DNA of 14,347 bases from the NCBI GenBank assembly GCA_900752425.1, contig CAADVE010000084.1, positions 1-14,347 of the forward strand, read 5' to 3'. Under the pieces are notes generated by a model. That model was given only the letters and a program-made list of their open reading frames with translations. It searched no databases and had not been told where the DNA came from. The stretch is from an uncultured Collinsella sp. (GTDB taxonomy: Bacteria > Actinomycetota > Coriobacteriia > Coriobacteriales > Coriobacteriaceae). Made by a program: the position numbers and the translations under genes. This document shows positions 6,717 through 13,973 of the stretch, one piece after another; position 1 is the stretch's first letter; the number at the start of each line of letters is the position of its first letter.

Positions 6717-6767
6717 GTGAGTCGTAATGATAGCATCGTTTTGAATTTGCAACAGGGAAGGCGAACG

Positions 6768-8549
6768 ATGACGAGCACCGAAATCGACGAGAAGTTCATG
6801 CGCGAGGCGCTGGCCGAGGCGCGCGCCGCTGCTGCGGTGGGCGAGGTACCGATTGGTGCCGTGGTGGTGCGCGCGGGCGAGATTGTCGCGCGGGCGCATA
6901 ATCGTCGCGAGCTCGACCAGGACCCTTCGGCGCATGCAGAGTTCGCGGCCCTGTGCGCTGTCGCTCGGTCGCTCGGTCGCTGGCGCCTTTCCGATTGCAC
7001 GGTCTATGTAACGCTCGAGCCTTGCTGCATGTGTGCGGGGCTTATGGTCAACGCGCGCGTGGGGCGCTGCGTGTATGGCGCGGCTGATGCCAAGGCGGGC
7101 GCGCTGGGGTCGCTATATGACCTGAATGCCGATTCGCGCCTGAACCATCGGTTTAATGTAACCGCCGGCGTGCTGGCGGATGAGTGTCGTGAGGTGTTGA
7201 GCGGCTATTTTAGTGGGCTGCGTGGCGCCGATGGTGCTGGCTGCGGTTGTGGGGCCGATCTTGAGGCGCATGCCGCTCATGCCGAGGCGCTCACGTGTGC
7301 CGAAGATATTGCCGTTGAGGCGGTTGACTTTGGCCCCGCGTGCCGCCGGCCCCGCCGTGTGCTGCTGGCAATCGACTCCTTTAAGGGTAGCGTTTCGAGC
7401 GCGCAGGCGGAGGCGGCGGTTGCCGAAGGCGTGCGCCGTGTGTGGCCCGACGCCGAGATGGCCACGTTGCAGCTGGCAGATGGTGGCGAGGGGACGCTCG
7501 ACGCCATCGCCGCACGCGGTGGCGAGCTTTCAACCTGCGAGGTTGCAGGCCCCTTGAGCGACCGCGTGTCTGCCCGGATGCTGGTGGACGGTGAGCACGA
7601 GTCGGCTGTAATTGAGATGGCCGAGGCGGCGGGTATTGGGTATTCGCCTTGCACGGAGTCGGCGGCGTTGGAGGCCACAACCTATGGCGTGGGCGAACTG
7701 ATGCTTCGTGCGGTTCGCGCGGGTGCAAAGACTATCTATATTGGCTTGGGCGGTAGTGCCACCAACGACGGTGGCGCCGGCATGCTGCAGGCGCTGGGTG
7801 CCCACCTTGTCGATGACCGTGGCTGCGATATCGCGCCGGGGCTCGCGGGTCTTGAACGAGTCGCCGGTGTTGACCTGACGCCGGCGCTTCGGGTGCTGGG
7901 CGGCGCACGCATCGTGGTGCTTTCCGATGTCGAGAATCCGCTCGTGGGGCGTCGAGGCGCACTGGCGGTGTTTGGCGGGCAAAAGGGTCTGCCGACGGAT
8001 GATGCCGAGGCGCTGCGCAGGTACGACAGCTGGATGGTCGGCTATGGTCGCCTGCTCGATGCGGCGATTACCGGGGCGCGGGCTCAGGGGTTGTTGCGCG
8101 TGCCCGAGGGTGCACGGACATTTGGCTCGGTGCTCGGCGTGCCCGGTGCCGGTGCTGCTGGCGGCCTGGGTGCCGCGCTGCTGGCGCTCGGGGCGGAGTT
8201 GCGTTCGGGCGTTGAGACGGTGCTCGACCTCATTGGGTTCGACGAGCGCGTGAGCGATGTCGACCTGGTCATAACGGGCGAGGGCAATATGGACGAGCAG
8301 TCCGCCGCCGGTAAGGCGCCGGTGGGCGTGGCCCGTCGTGCGAAGCGCTATGGCAAGCCAGTGGTCGCCGTCGTGGGCGGTCGTGCCGATAGCCTGGATG
8401 CGGTGTATGGGCAGGGCGTCGACCTGGTTTTGCCGGTCTGCCGCAGACCCATGGGCCTTGAGGAAGCGCTCGACCCCCAGGAAGCCACAGCCAACCTCAT
8501 CTGCGCCGGTGAATCCGCCGCCCAAGCCTTCGACCTTGGCCGCATCTAA
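6768..8549 (+). CDS. Fused tRNA adenosine(34) deaminase (TadA) and glycerate kinase
   Basis: One 593-residue frame encodes two complete enzymes. Residues 1-150 are TadA, which deaminates A34 of tRNA-Arg(ACG) to inosine: catalytic H56-A57-E58, zinc ligands in PCCMC (C86, C89), GEVPIGAVVV (25-34) and GALGSLYDL (111-119). Residues about 197-593 are a family-2 glycerate kinase (GlxK/GarK type, PF02595), which phosphorylates D-glycerate: DSFKGSVS (203-210), ADGGEGT (237-243), GLGGSATNDGGAGML (326-340), D387 in SDVENPLVG, VFGGQKG (401-407), GAAGGLGAA (462-470) and ITGEGNMDEQSAAGKAP (502-518). A 45-residue linker has four Cys and two His. The ATG at 6768 follows GGGAAGG. Neither domain shows a lost key residue, and no stop or frameshift separates them. 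The two reactions share no pathway I know of, so the joining may be fortuitous co-expression. Confidence 0.92.
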   Translation: MTSTEIDEKFMREALAEARAAAAVGEVPIGAVVVRAGEIVARAHNRRELDQDPSAHAEFAALCAVARSLGRWRLSDCTVYVTLEPCCMCAGLMVNARVGRCVYGAADAKAGALGSLYDLNADSRLNHRFNVTAGVLADECREVLSGYFSGLRGADGAGCGCGADLEAHAAHAEALTCAEDIAVEAVDFGPACRRPRRVLLAIDSFKGSVSSAQAEAAVAEGVRRVWPDAEMATLQLADGGEGTLDAIAARGGELSTCEVAGPLSDRVSARMLVDGEHESAVIEMAEAAGIGYSPCTESAALEATTYGVGELMLRAVRAGAKTIYIGLGGSATNDGGAGMLQALGAHLVDDRGCDIAPGLAGLERVAGVDLTPALRVLGGARIVVLSDVENPLVGRRGALAVFGGQKGLPTDDAEALRRYDSWMVGYGRLLDAAITGARAQGLLRVPEGARTFGSVLGVPGAGAAGGLGAALLALGAELRSGVETVLDLIGFDERVSDVDLVITGEGNMDEQSAAGKAPVGVARRAKRYGKPVVAVVGGRADSLDAVYGQGVDLVLPVCRRPMGLEEALDPQEATANLICAGESAAQAFDLGRI

Positions 8550-8566
8550 AATCCATCCCCTCGATA

Positions 8567-8632
8567 AGTTGCGGTGAAATAGTTCTTGTTTTTGGCCTCG
8601 GGTCGTAAAACAGGAACTATTCCACCGCAACT
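8567..8632. repeat. 66-nt palindrome with 26-bp arms
   Basis: The arm at 8567-8592 (AGTTGCGGTGAAATAGTTC...) matches the reverse complement of 8607-8632 at 24 of 26 positions, with a 14-nt loop. It begins 17 bp after the tadA-glycerate kinase stop. No T-tract follows the stem directly (TTTTT comes 13 nt later), so it is not a standard terminator, although it may slow or end transcription. It looks like a dispersed palindromic element. Confidence 0.6.
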
Positions 8633-8671
8633 CAAAAGTGGTCTTTTTGGCTCCGTCCCAAATTAGCCACC

Positions 8672-8700
8672 TTGCCCTGTCGGGCGGGAGCGGGTAAGAT
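8672..8700 (+). promoter_or_regulatory. Promoter of the SRP RNA gene
   Basis: TTGCCC (8672-8677) and TAAGAT (8695-8700) are separated by an ideal 17 bp, placing the transcription start near 8707, just before the mature SRP RNA. Confidence 0.65.
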
Positions 8701-8714
8701 ATATCGAGCGCCTA

Positions 8715-8817
8715 GCGCGTTCGATGGGTTCGGATGACGACATGTTCCGAATCTGGTCAGGTCCGGAAGGAAGCAGCCATAAGGAGCCTCTGTCGGGCAT
8801 CCGAATCCATCGAGCGC
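8715..8817 (+). ncRNA. ffs: Signal recognition particle RNA, small bacterial type (4.5S)
   Basis: The scaffold RNA of the signal recognition particle binds Ffh and guides nascent membrane proteins to the translocon. The universally conserved domain IV tip GTCCGGAAGGAAGCAGCC is at 8761-8778, with the GGAA tetraloop at 8765-8768. The flanks pair into the long hairpin: TTCGATGGGTTCGGATG on the 5' side with CATCCGAATCCATCGA on the 3' side. The exact ends are approximate. A promoter lies upstream and a terminator overlaps the 3' end. Confidence 0.93.
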
Positions 8818-8831
8818 ACGGGCGCTTTTTT
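8813..8831 (+). terminator. Terminator of the SRP RNA gene
   Basis: AGCGC (8813-8817) pairs with GCGCT (8822-8826) across a 4-nt loop and runs straight into six T residues (8826-8831). Confidence 0.7.
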
Positions 8832-9155
8832 GGTGCCGCGATGCGGTCCCGGTGCCGGCGGGCTGTTTGGTGTCTCGCTGGTCCTCGGCTTTGCCTGCGG
8901 GATCGCTCGACTACCAAGCGCCTTGCCGGCACTCGCGGGTAGCCGACCAAAACCGCCTGAAGGGTCACATTTATCTGATAATTGAATCCCTGGCGTTATG
9001 CCGCTCGCTGGCGTTGCCAAAACATCGGCTGCTACATGCCTTGGGCGCTAGCGAGCGTCGCCCTTACATCTGTAACGAGTTGCTTACGCATCTCCAGGAC
9101 TCGCCGTACTATCATGAATCGGATTGAAGAGAGATGATGATAGGGAGCGCCTTCT
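8832..9155. other. Gene-free region before the ABC exporter operon
   Basis: I see no gene here. It contains an inverted repeat, CGCTCGCTGGCG (9002-9013) with CGCTAGCGAGCG (9046-9057), 11 of 12 positions matching across 32 nt. A weak -10, TACTAT (9107-9112), precedes the operon; the best -35 17 bp upstream is poor. CTATCAT (9109-9115) overlaps that -10 and is the reverse complement of ATGATAG (9137-9143), which abuts the ribosome binding site. This dyad could be an operator for the exporter operon. I recognise no riboswitch or T-box. Confidence 0.4.
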
Positions 9156-11012
9156 ATGATTGAGTTGCTTAGGCGTTTTGGTGGCAAGTTTCGCCGGTAT
9201 ATGGTGATTGGCCCTGCGTGCAAGCTGATCGAAGTGATCTTTGACCTGCTTACGCCGCTGGTGATTGCCCAGATGATCGACAAGGGCATTGGGGCGCACG
9301 ATGTCAACGCCGTCGTCCACTACGGTATGGTGCTTGGCGCCATGGCTGTGATCGGCATCTCGTTTACGCTCGTCTGCCAAAAGATGGCGGCGCTCACCTC
9401 GCAGGGCATGGGCACCGATATCCGTGGTGCGCTCTACCAGCACATCAACAAGCTGAGCTATGCTGAGCTCGATCGCTTTGGCACGCCGTCGCTTATCACC
9501 CGCATCACCAACGATGTCAACCAGGTGCAGCTTGCCGTGGCGCTGGGCGTGCGGATGCTCATCCGCTGGCCCTTCCTAGCAGTGGGTTCTATGTGCGCGG
9601 CCCTCGCCATCGACCTTAAGCTCGGCATCATCTTTTTGATTTGCACGCCCGCTATCGGCCTGGTGTTTTGGTTTGTCATGGCGCGCTGCATCCCGTACTA
9701 CAAGCAGCTGCAGACAAAGCTCGACCGCATTGCGCTCATTTGCCGCGAGGGGCTTTCGGGTGCCCGCGTGGTCCGCGCGTTTGTGCGCGAAGACCACGAG
9801 CGCGAGCGTTTTGCTCGTGCAGCCGACGACCAGGCGCATGTCGCCATCGCGGTGGGTAAGCTCTCGTCGGTCCTTAACCCCGTCACGTTTTTGGTGATGA
9901 ATCTGGGCGTGTGCGCCATCCTGTGGGTGGGCGGCATCCAGGTCAACGTGGGTGAGCTTACGCAGGGCCAGGTCATGGCGTTTGTGAACTACATGACGCA
10001 GACCCTCACCTCCATCGTCTACGTGGCCAACCTGGTCGTTGTCTTTACCAAGGCGAGCGCCAGCGCGTCGCGCATCAACGAGGTGCTCAACTGCGAGCCG
10101 AGCATCACCGACGAGGGCAACCAGCCGGTCGTCCTGCCCGAGCCGAGCGAATTGGCTGGTGGCGCTGCTCCAGTCCCCGCGCTGAGCTTTGACCATACGA
10201 GCTTTTCGTTTGGCGCGGGCGCGGCAAATGCCGTGAGCGATGTGACCCTGGAGCTGCCGCTGGGCAAAACGCTCGGCATTATCGGCGGCACGGGTAGCGG
10301 CAAGTCCACGCTCGTTTCGCTTATCCCGCGCCTGTACGATGCGGGTGTGGGCAGCGTGAGCGTGATGGGTGCCGACGTGCGCGCTTGGCCGCTCGACCAG
10401 CTGCGCCATGTGGTTGCGACTGTTCCGCAGCGTGCGTCGCTGGTGAGCGGCACTATCCGCAGCAACCTGACCTGGCGCGACGAGGCGGCAACCGACGAGG
10501 AGCTTTGGGCGGCGCTCGACATGGCGCAGGCCAGCGAGTTCGTACGCAACAAGCCGCAGGGCTTAGACGCCCCGGTCGAGGCGGGCGGCAAGAACTTTAG
10601 CGGTGGCCAACGTCAGCGTCTGACTATTGCGCGCGCCTTAGTGGGCTCGCCGCAGGTTCTGATCATGGATGACTCCGCATCGGCGCTCGACTTTAAGACC
10701 GATGCGGCGCTTCGCCATGCCATCCGCGAGCGTAGCGTGCGCGGTGCCGTCGAGGGCGGGCTGCCGCTGACCACGGTGATTGTGAGCCAGCGCGTCTCGA
10801 CCGTGCGTGACGCCGACATGATCTGCGTGCTCGATCACGGCTCGGTCGCGGGCCTGGGCGCGCATGACGAGCTGTATGCGACCTGCCAGCTCTATCGCGA
10901 GATTTGCCAGTCGCAGCTGCGTCGCGAGGAGCTCGAGGGCCAGCAGGGGAACGCGACGCCCGTGTCCGCCCCGATCGCCTCCGCATCCGTCTGCGCAAAG
11001 GAGGGCTGCTAA
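9156..11012 (+). CDS. Heterodimeric ABC exporter, half with degenerate ATP site
   Basis: First subunit of a two-gene multidrug-type ABC exporter (MdlA/BmrC/TM287-like), inner membrane. The 618 residues comprise six membrane helices (about residues 16-320) and a nucleotide-binding domain: Walker A GGTGSGKST (377-385), signature FSGGQRQ (481-487), Walker B VLIMDDSASALD with Asp (D506) in place of the catalytic Glu, and Gln545 in SQRVSTV in place of the H-loop His. This pair of changes is known from the degenerate half of heterodimeric exporters, so the gene is probably functional, not decayed. ATG 9156 follows AGGGAG. It abuts the next gene with no spacer. The tail after about residue 590 is Ala/Ser-rich and not conserved. 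Substrate is unknown; drug or lipid export is only a family-level guess. Confidence 0.94.
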   Translation: MIELLRRFGGKFRRYMVIGPACKLIEVIFDLLTPLVIAQMIDKGIGAHDVNAVVHYGMVLGAMAVIGISFTLVCQKMAALTSQGMGTDIRGALYQHINKLSYAELDRFGTPSLITRITNDVNQVQLAVALGVRMLIRWPFLAVGSMCAALAIDLKLGIIFLICTPAIGLVFWFVMARCIPYYKQLQTKLDRIALICREGLSGARVVRAFVREDHERERFARAADDQAHVAIAVGKLSSVLNPVTFLVMNLGVCAILWVGGIQVNVGELTQGQVMAFVNYMTQTLTSIVYVANLVVVFTKASASASRINEVLNCEPSITDEGNQPVVLPEPSELAGGAAPVPALSFDHTSFSFGAGAANAVSDVTLELPLGKTLGIIGGTGSGKSTLVSLIPRLYDAGVGSVSVMGADVRAWPLDQLRHVVATVPQRASLVSGTIRSNLTWRDEAATDEELWAALDMAQASEFVRNKPQGLDAPVEAGGKNFSGGQRQRLTIARALVGSPQVLIMDDSASALDFKTDAALRHAIRERSVRGAVEGGLPLTTVIVSQRVSTVRDADMICVLDHGSVAGLGAHDELYATCQLYREICQSQLRREELEGQQGNATPVSAPIASASVCAKEGC

Positions 11013-12872
11013 ATGAATCCGTACACTTCTTCCGGCTCGGTCGCCACGATGACGGCCAACGTGTCCGGCAACGATAGCCTCAACGACCTGGGCGATGGCC
11101 CGCGCCGGCCCGGCGACCCCGAACGTTATCCCGTGGATGCGGTGACCCGCCGCCTGCTGGGCTATGTTCGCCCGCACCGCGTCTCGTTTGCGGCATCGTT
11201 TTTGAGTGCCGCCGTTTCGGTAATCTTGCAGCTCTATACGCCCATCCTTATTGGCGAAGGCATCGACCTTATCGTCGCCGCCGGGCAGGTGGACTTCGAC
11301 GCGCTACTGCCGCTTGTCACCAAGCTCGCGATTGTCGTCGTAGGTACCGCGGCTTTCCAGTGGCTGCAGGGCTATTGCGTCAACCGCCTGTCCTACGAGA
11401 CGGTGCGCGACATGCGCGTGGAGGCGAGCGACAAGCTCAGCCGCATGCCGCTCAGCTTTATCGACAGCCACGCCCACGGCGACCTTATGAGCCGCGTGGT
11501 CAACGACGTCGACCAGGTGGGCGACGGTCTGCTACAGGGCTTTACCCAGCTTTTCACCGGCGTTATCACCATCGTTGGCACGCTCGCGTTTATGCTCTCC
11601 ATTAACCTGACCATGACGCTTGTGGTGGTGCTCGTCACGCCGCTTTCCATTTTTGCCGCTGGCGCCATCGCCAAGCTTTCCAACAAGAGCTTTACGGCCC
11701 AGCAGCGTATTCAGGGTCAGCTCGGTGGTCATATCGAGGAGTATGTGGGCGAGCAAAAGCTGGTTGATGCGTTTGCCTACGGCCCGAACGCCCAAGCGCG
11801 CTTTGACGCGCTCAACGCCGAGCTCTATACGGCAGGTGAGCGTGCACAGTTTATGGGTTCGCTCTCTAACCCCGGTACGCGCTTTATCAACAACATCATC
11901 TATGCCGTGGTCGCCGTGATCGGCTGCGTGGGCGTGATCACGGGCGTGCCGGCGGCGCTTACGGTGGGTGGCGTGCAGATTTTCCTGTCCTACGCCAACC
12001 AGTACACCAAGCCGTTCAACGAGGTCACCAACGTCATTACGCAGATCCAGACCGCGTATGCCTCGGCGCGTCGCATGTTTGCGCTGCTCGATGCGCGCGA
12101 GCAGGAGCCCGATGCGGCGGATGCCGTGGAACTTACCGCCCCGCAGGGTGAGGTGACCTTTGAGCATGTGGACTTTAGCTACGTGTCCGACCGCAAGCTG
12201 CTGCAGGATATCTGTATTGAGGCCAAACCCGGCATGCGCTTTGCCCTGGTCGGCCCCACGGGTTGCGGCAAGACGACGCTCATCAACTTGCTGCTGCGGT
12301 TTTACGATATCGATGCCGGACGCATCATGGTCGATGGCCGGTCTTCGCGTGACTACACGCGCGCAAGCCTGCGCCGCGCCTTTGGCATGGTGCTGCAGGA
12401 TACGTGGCTGTTCGAGGGCACGGTGGCGGAAAACATCGCCTACGGCTGTCCCGACGCCACGCGCGAGCAGGTTATCGAGGCGGCCAAGCGCGCGCATGCG
12501 CACAAGTTTATCGTGCAGCTGCCAGGCGGCTACGATACGGTCATCGGCGAGGACGGCGGCACGTTTAGCCAGGGTCAAAAACAGCTGCTGTGCATTGCGC
12601 GCGTTATGCTCACCGATCCGGCGATTCTGCTGCTGGACGAGGCAACGTCGAGCATCGATACGCGTACCGAGCTGCAGGTGCAGGCGGCATTCGACGAGCT
12701 CATGGCCGGTCGCACAAGCTTTGTCGTGGCGCACCGCCTGAGCACCATCCGCAACGCCGACTGCATTCTGGTGATGCGCGACGGCCAAATTATCGAGCGC
12801 GGCACGCACGACGAGCTGCTAGCGGTAGGCGGCTTCTACGCCGAACTCTACCGCAGCCAATTCGCCCAGTGA
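11013..12872 (+). CDS. Heterodimeric ABC exporter, half with intact catalytic residues
   Basis: Second subunit of the same exporter (MdlB/BmrD/TM288-like). The 619 residues begin with a non-conserved, probably cytoplasmic stretch of about 40, then six membrane helices and the ATPase domain: Walker A GPTGCGKTT (414-422), Q-loop FGMVLQDTWLF, signature TFSQGQKQ (517-524), Walker B LLLDEATSSID with E543, and H574 in VAHRLST. Its non-canonical SQGQ signature would face the degenerate Walker A/B of the partner, while the partner's SGGQ faces this intact site, the usual one-active-site arrangement. The ATG directly follows the partner's TAA, with AAGGAGG (10998-11004) 8 bp upstream, so translation is coupled. 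Its ATPase domain closely resembles that of the gene at the window start, pointing to duplicated transporter pairs. Confidence 0.95.
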   Translation: MNPYTSSGSVATMTANVSGNDSLNDLGDGPRRPGDPERYPVDAVTRRLLGYVRPHRVSFAASFLSAAVSVILQLYTPILIGEGIDLIVAAGQVDFDALLPLVTKLAIVVVGTAAFQWLQGYCVNRLSYETVRDMRVEASDKLSRMPLSFIDSHAHGDLMSRVVNDVDQVGDGLLQGFTQLFTGVITIVGTLAFMLSINLTMTLVVVLVTPLSIFAAGAIAKLSNKSFTAQQRIQGQLGGHIEEYVGEQKLVDAFAYGPNAQARFDALNAELYTAGERAQFMGSLSNPGTRFINNIIYAVVAVIGCVGVITGVPAALTVGGVQIFLSYANQYTKPFNEVTNVITQIQTAYASARRMFALLDAREQEPDAADAVELTAPQGEVTFEHVDFSYVSDRKLLQDICIEAKPGMRFALVGPTGCGKTTLINLLLRFYDIDAGRIMVDGRSSRDYTRASLRRAFGMVLQDTWLFEGTVAENIAYGCPDATREQVIEAAKRAHAHKFIVQLPGGYDTVIGEDGGTFSQGQKQLLCIARVMLTDPAILLLDEATSSIDTRTELQVQAAFDELMAGRTSFVVAHRLSTIRNADCILVMRDGQIIERGTHDELLAVGGFYAELYRSQFAQ

Positions 12873-12881
12873 GCAAGCCCG

Positions 12882-12912
12882 TGGGGCAAATTAATCAGGT
12901 TTGTTTGTCCCA
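12882..12912 (+). terminator. Weak hairpin after the ABC operon
   Basis: TGGGGCAAA (12882-12890) and TTTGTCCCA (12904-12912) pair with one G-T wobble over a 13-nt loop, 9 bp after the stop. There is no T-tract after the stem, so terminator function is uncertain. Confidence 0.3.
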
Positions 12913-12946
12913 TAGAGCGATCTTGTTATATAGCGTTTTACCAGCG

Positions 12947-13038
12947 CGTGAAACATTTTGACGATACTCCGTGACACAATTTGACGGCGTTTTGTGAAAC
13001 AGTTTTTCGGCCATTCGTGAAACGTTCTGCGGCGGTTT
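12947..13038. repeat. Four degenerate 23-bp tandem repeats
   Basis: Four back-to-back units of exactly 23 bp (12947, 12970, 12993, 13016) share the core GTGAAAC (GTGACAC in unit 2), followed by a T-rich stretch and CGG. Rough consensus cGTGAAACAnTTTgaCGGC. A reversed GTTTCA follows in unit 4 (13035-13040). The units lie about 70 bp upstream of the flavodoxin-gene promoter, so they may be a regulator-binding array. Confidence 0.6.
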
Positions 13039-13096
13039 CAATCCGAAGTACATACTGTTCGAAATCTGTCCAAAGATGTCGTCTGCGTCGCCAATC

Positions 13097-13136
13097 GACA
13101 GACGGTGGTTTACATCTGTCACGTTAGTACTAAGAT
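13097..13136 (+). promoter_or_regulatory. Promoter of the flavodoxin-fold gene with overlapping dyad
   Basis: TTTACA (13109-13114) and TAAGAT (13131-13136) with a 16-bp spacer make a good housekeeping promoter, with a start near 13143. GACAGA (13097-13102) and TCTGTC (13115-13120) form an inverted repeat spanning the -35, a plausible repressor site. Confidence 0.5.
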
Positions 13137-13195
13137 ATTCATCTAATAAATTGCATTAGTGGCTTTAGTTTTGGGGGAAACGAGGCAACGTGACT

Positions 13196-13747
13196 ATGAC
13201 GTGCTCTTTGGTGGTTAACAGCAAGAGCGGTAATACCAGGATGGTTTCGGGCGCGATCAAGCGCGCTCTGCAGGCTGCGGGCGTTGAGTTTGTCCATGCC
13301 GCGGCATTGAGCGACGATGCGGATGCAGATCAGGTTGCGCTCGAGGCGCAGGGCGCCTGCGCGGCCGACACGGTGCTTGTCGGTTTTTGGTGCGACAAGG
13401 GCGCGTGCACGCCTTCGGTCGCGATGTTGCTCTCCGCCTTGCACGGCAAGCGTGTCTTCCTGTTTGGCACCTGCGGTTTTGGCGCCGACCAGAGCTATTA
13501 CCAGCAGATTATTGATCGCGTAACTTCTAATTTAGCTGGGGATGCCGAGCTTGCGGGCTGGGCGATGTGCCAGGGCAAGATGGGCCCTGCGGTCAAGCAG
13601 CGCTACGAGGCCATGCTCGAGCAAGATCCCGACAACGCCCGATTTAAGATGCTGCTCGACAACTGGGTTGCCGCGAAGGACCATCCCACCAAGGAAGATC
13701 TGGACAACATGGCTGCAGCCGCCAAAAAGGCCGTTTTGGGGGAGTAG
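13196..13747 (+). CDS. Flavodoxin-fold protein
   Basis: A 183-residue cytosolic protein with a flavodoxin-like fold, expected to bind FMN and carry electrons or reduce a small substrate. The phosphate-binding loop SKSGNT is at residues 9-14 after a hydrophobic first strand (LVV). Further marks are VLVGFWCDKG (60-69), a strand-loop VFLFGTCGFG (87-96) and CQGKM (125-129), with a helical C-terminal tail rich in Asp/Lys/Ala. The pattern resembles the flavodoxin-family proteins labelled BilS (partners of bilirubin reductase BilR), but no bilR is here, so I give no symbol. Six Cys residues are present, several near the predicted flavin loops. Start: ATG 13196 (GAGG 10 bp upstream) fits the family N-terminus; GTG 13190 would add two residues. 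It appears monocistronic, with its own promoter and terminator. Confidence 0.85.
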   Translation: MTCSLVVNSKSGNTRMVSGAIKRALQAAGVEFVHAAALSDDADADQVALEAQGACAADTVLVGFWCDKGACTPSVAMLLSALHGKRVFLFGTCGFGADQSYYQQIIDRVTSNLAGDAELAGWAMCQGKMGPAVKQRYEAMLEQDPDNARFKMLLDNWVAAKDHPTKEDLDNMAAAAKKAVLGE

Positions 13748-13789
13748 CTCCCATCGCTGACGGCGGTCGGTCCATCTTTCTAAATGAAA

Positions 13790-13918
13790 CGTCCTCCCGG
13801 GCGTCGGGGCACGAAGTTCCCTGCTCTACAGTCCTGCGCAAGACGAAGGCCACATTAAGTGGCCTTCTTTGCGTGCGGAACTCGCGATGAACTTCGTGCC
13901 CCGCCGTCCGGGAGGACG
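13790..13918. repeat. 129-bp element: 29-bp inverted repeat enclosing a terminator hairpin
   Basis: The arm 13790-13818 (CGTCCTCCCGGGCGTCGGGG...) matches the reverse complement of 13890-13918 at 27 of 29 positions. The inner hairpin at 13845-13867 sits near the middle. Overall length is 129 bp, the same as the 4676-4804 element after ilvE, but the sequences are unrelated. Confidence 0.8.
13845..13870 (+). terminator. Terminator of the flavodoxin-fold gene
   Basis: GAAGGCCAC (13845-13853) pairs perfectly with GTGGCCTTC (13859-13867) around ATTAA and is followed by TTT. It is 97 bp after the stop codon, inside the larger inverted repeat. Confidence 0.65.
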
Positions 13919-13973
13919 CCTCTTTATTGATGGGAGGCCTGATAGGTCGATGGTTCCGTGCCCGGATGCGTCC

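Noticed and set aside
7530..8630. 366-codon minus-strand frame opposite the glycerate kinase domain
   Set aside because: A GC-rich antisense shadow. The plus strand has a full set of glycerate kinase motifs, whereas this product is His/Arg/Ala-rich without known motifs.
8826..8880. T-box or riboswitch ahead of the ABC operon (TGGTGCCGCG looked T-box-like)
   Set aside because: No specifier loop, no canonical T-box bulge sequence and no following terminator/antiterminator pair; the stretch begins inside the SRP RNA terminator T run.
9156..11012. Decayed ABC transporter gene because of Asp for Glu and Gln for His
   Set aside because: These changes are the known pattern of the degenerate half of heterodimeric exporters; the frame is intact and the partner carries the complementary residues.
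11532..12809. 425-codon minus-strand frame opposite the ABC exporter gene
   Set aside because: Antisense shadow of a gene with complete Walker A, signature and Walker B motifs; no ribosome binding site or family match.
13196..13747. Naming the flavodoxin-fold gene bilS
   Set aside because: The resemblance is by eye only and no bilirubin reductase gene is in the window; a profile search would be needed.
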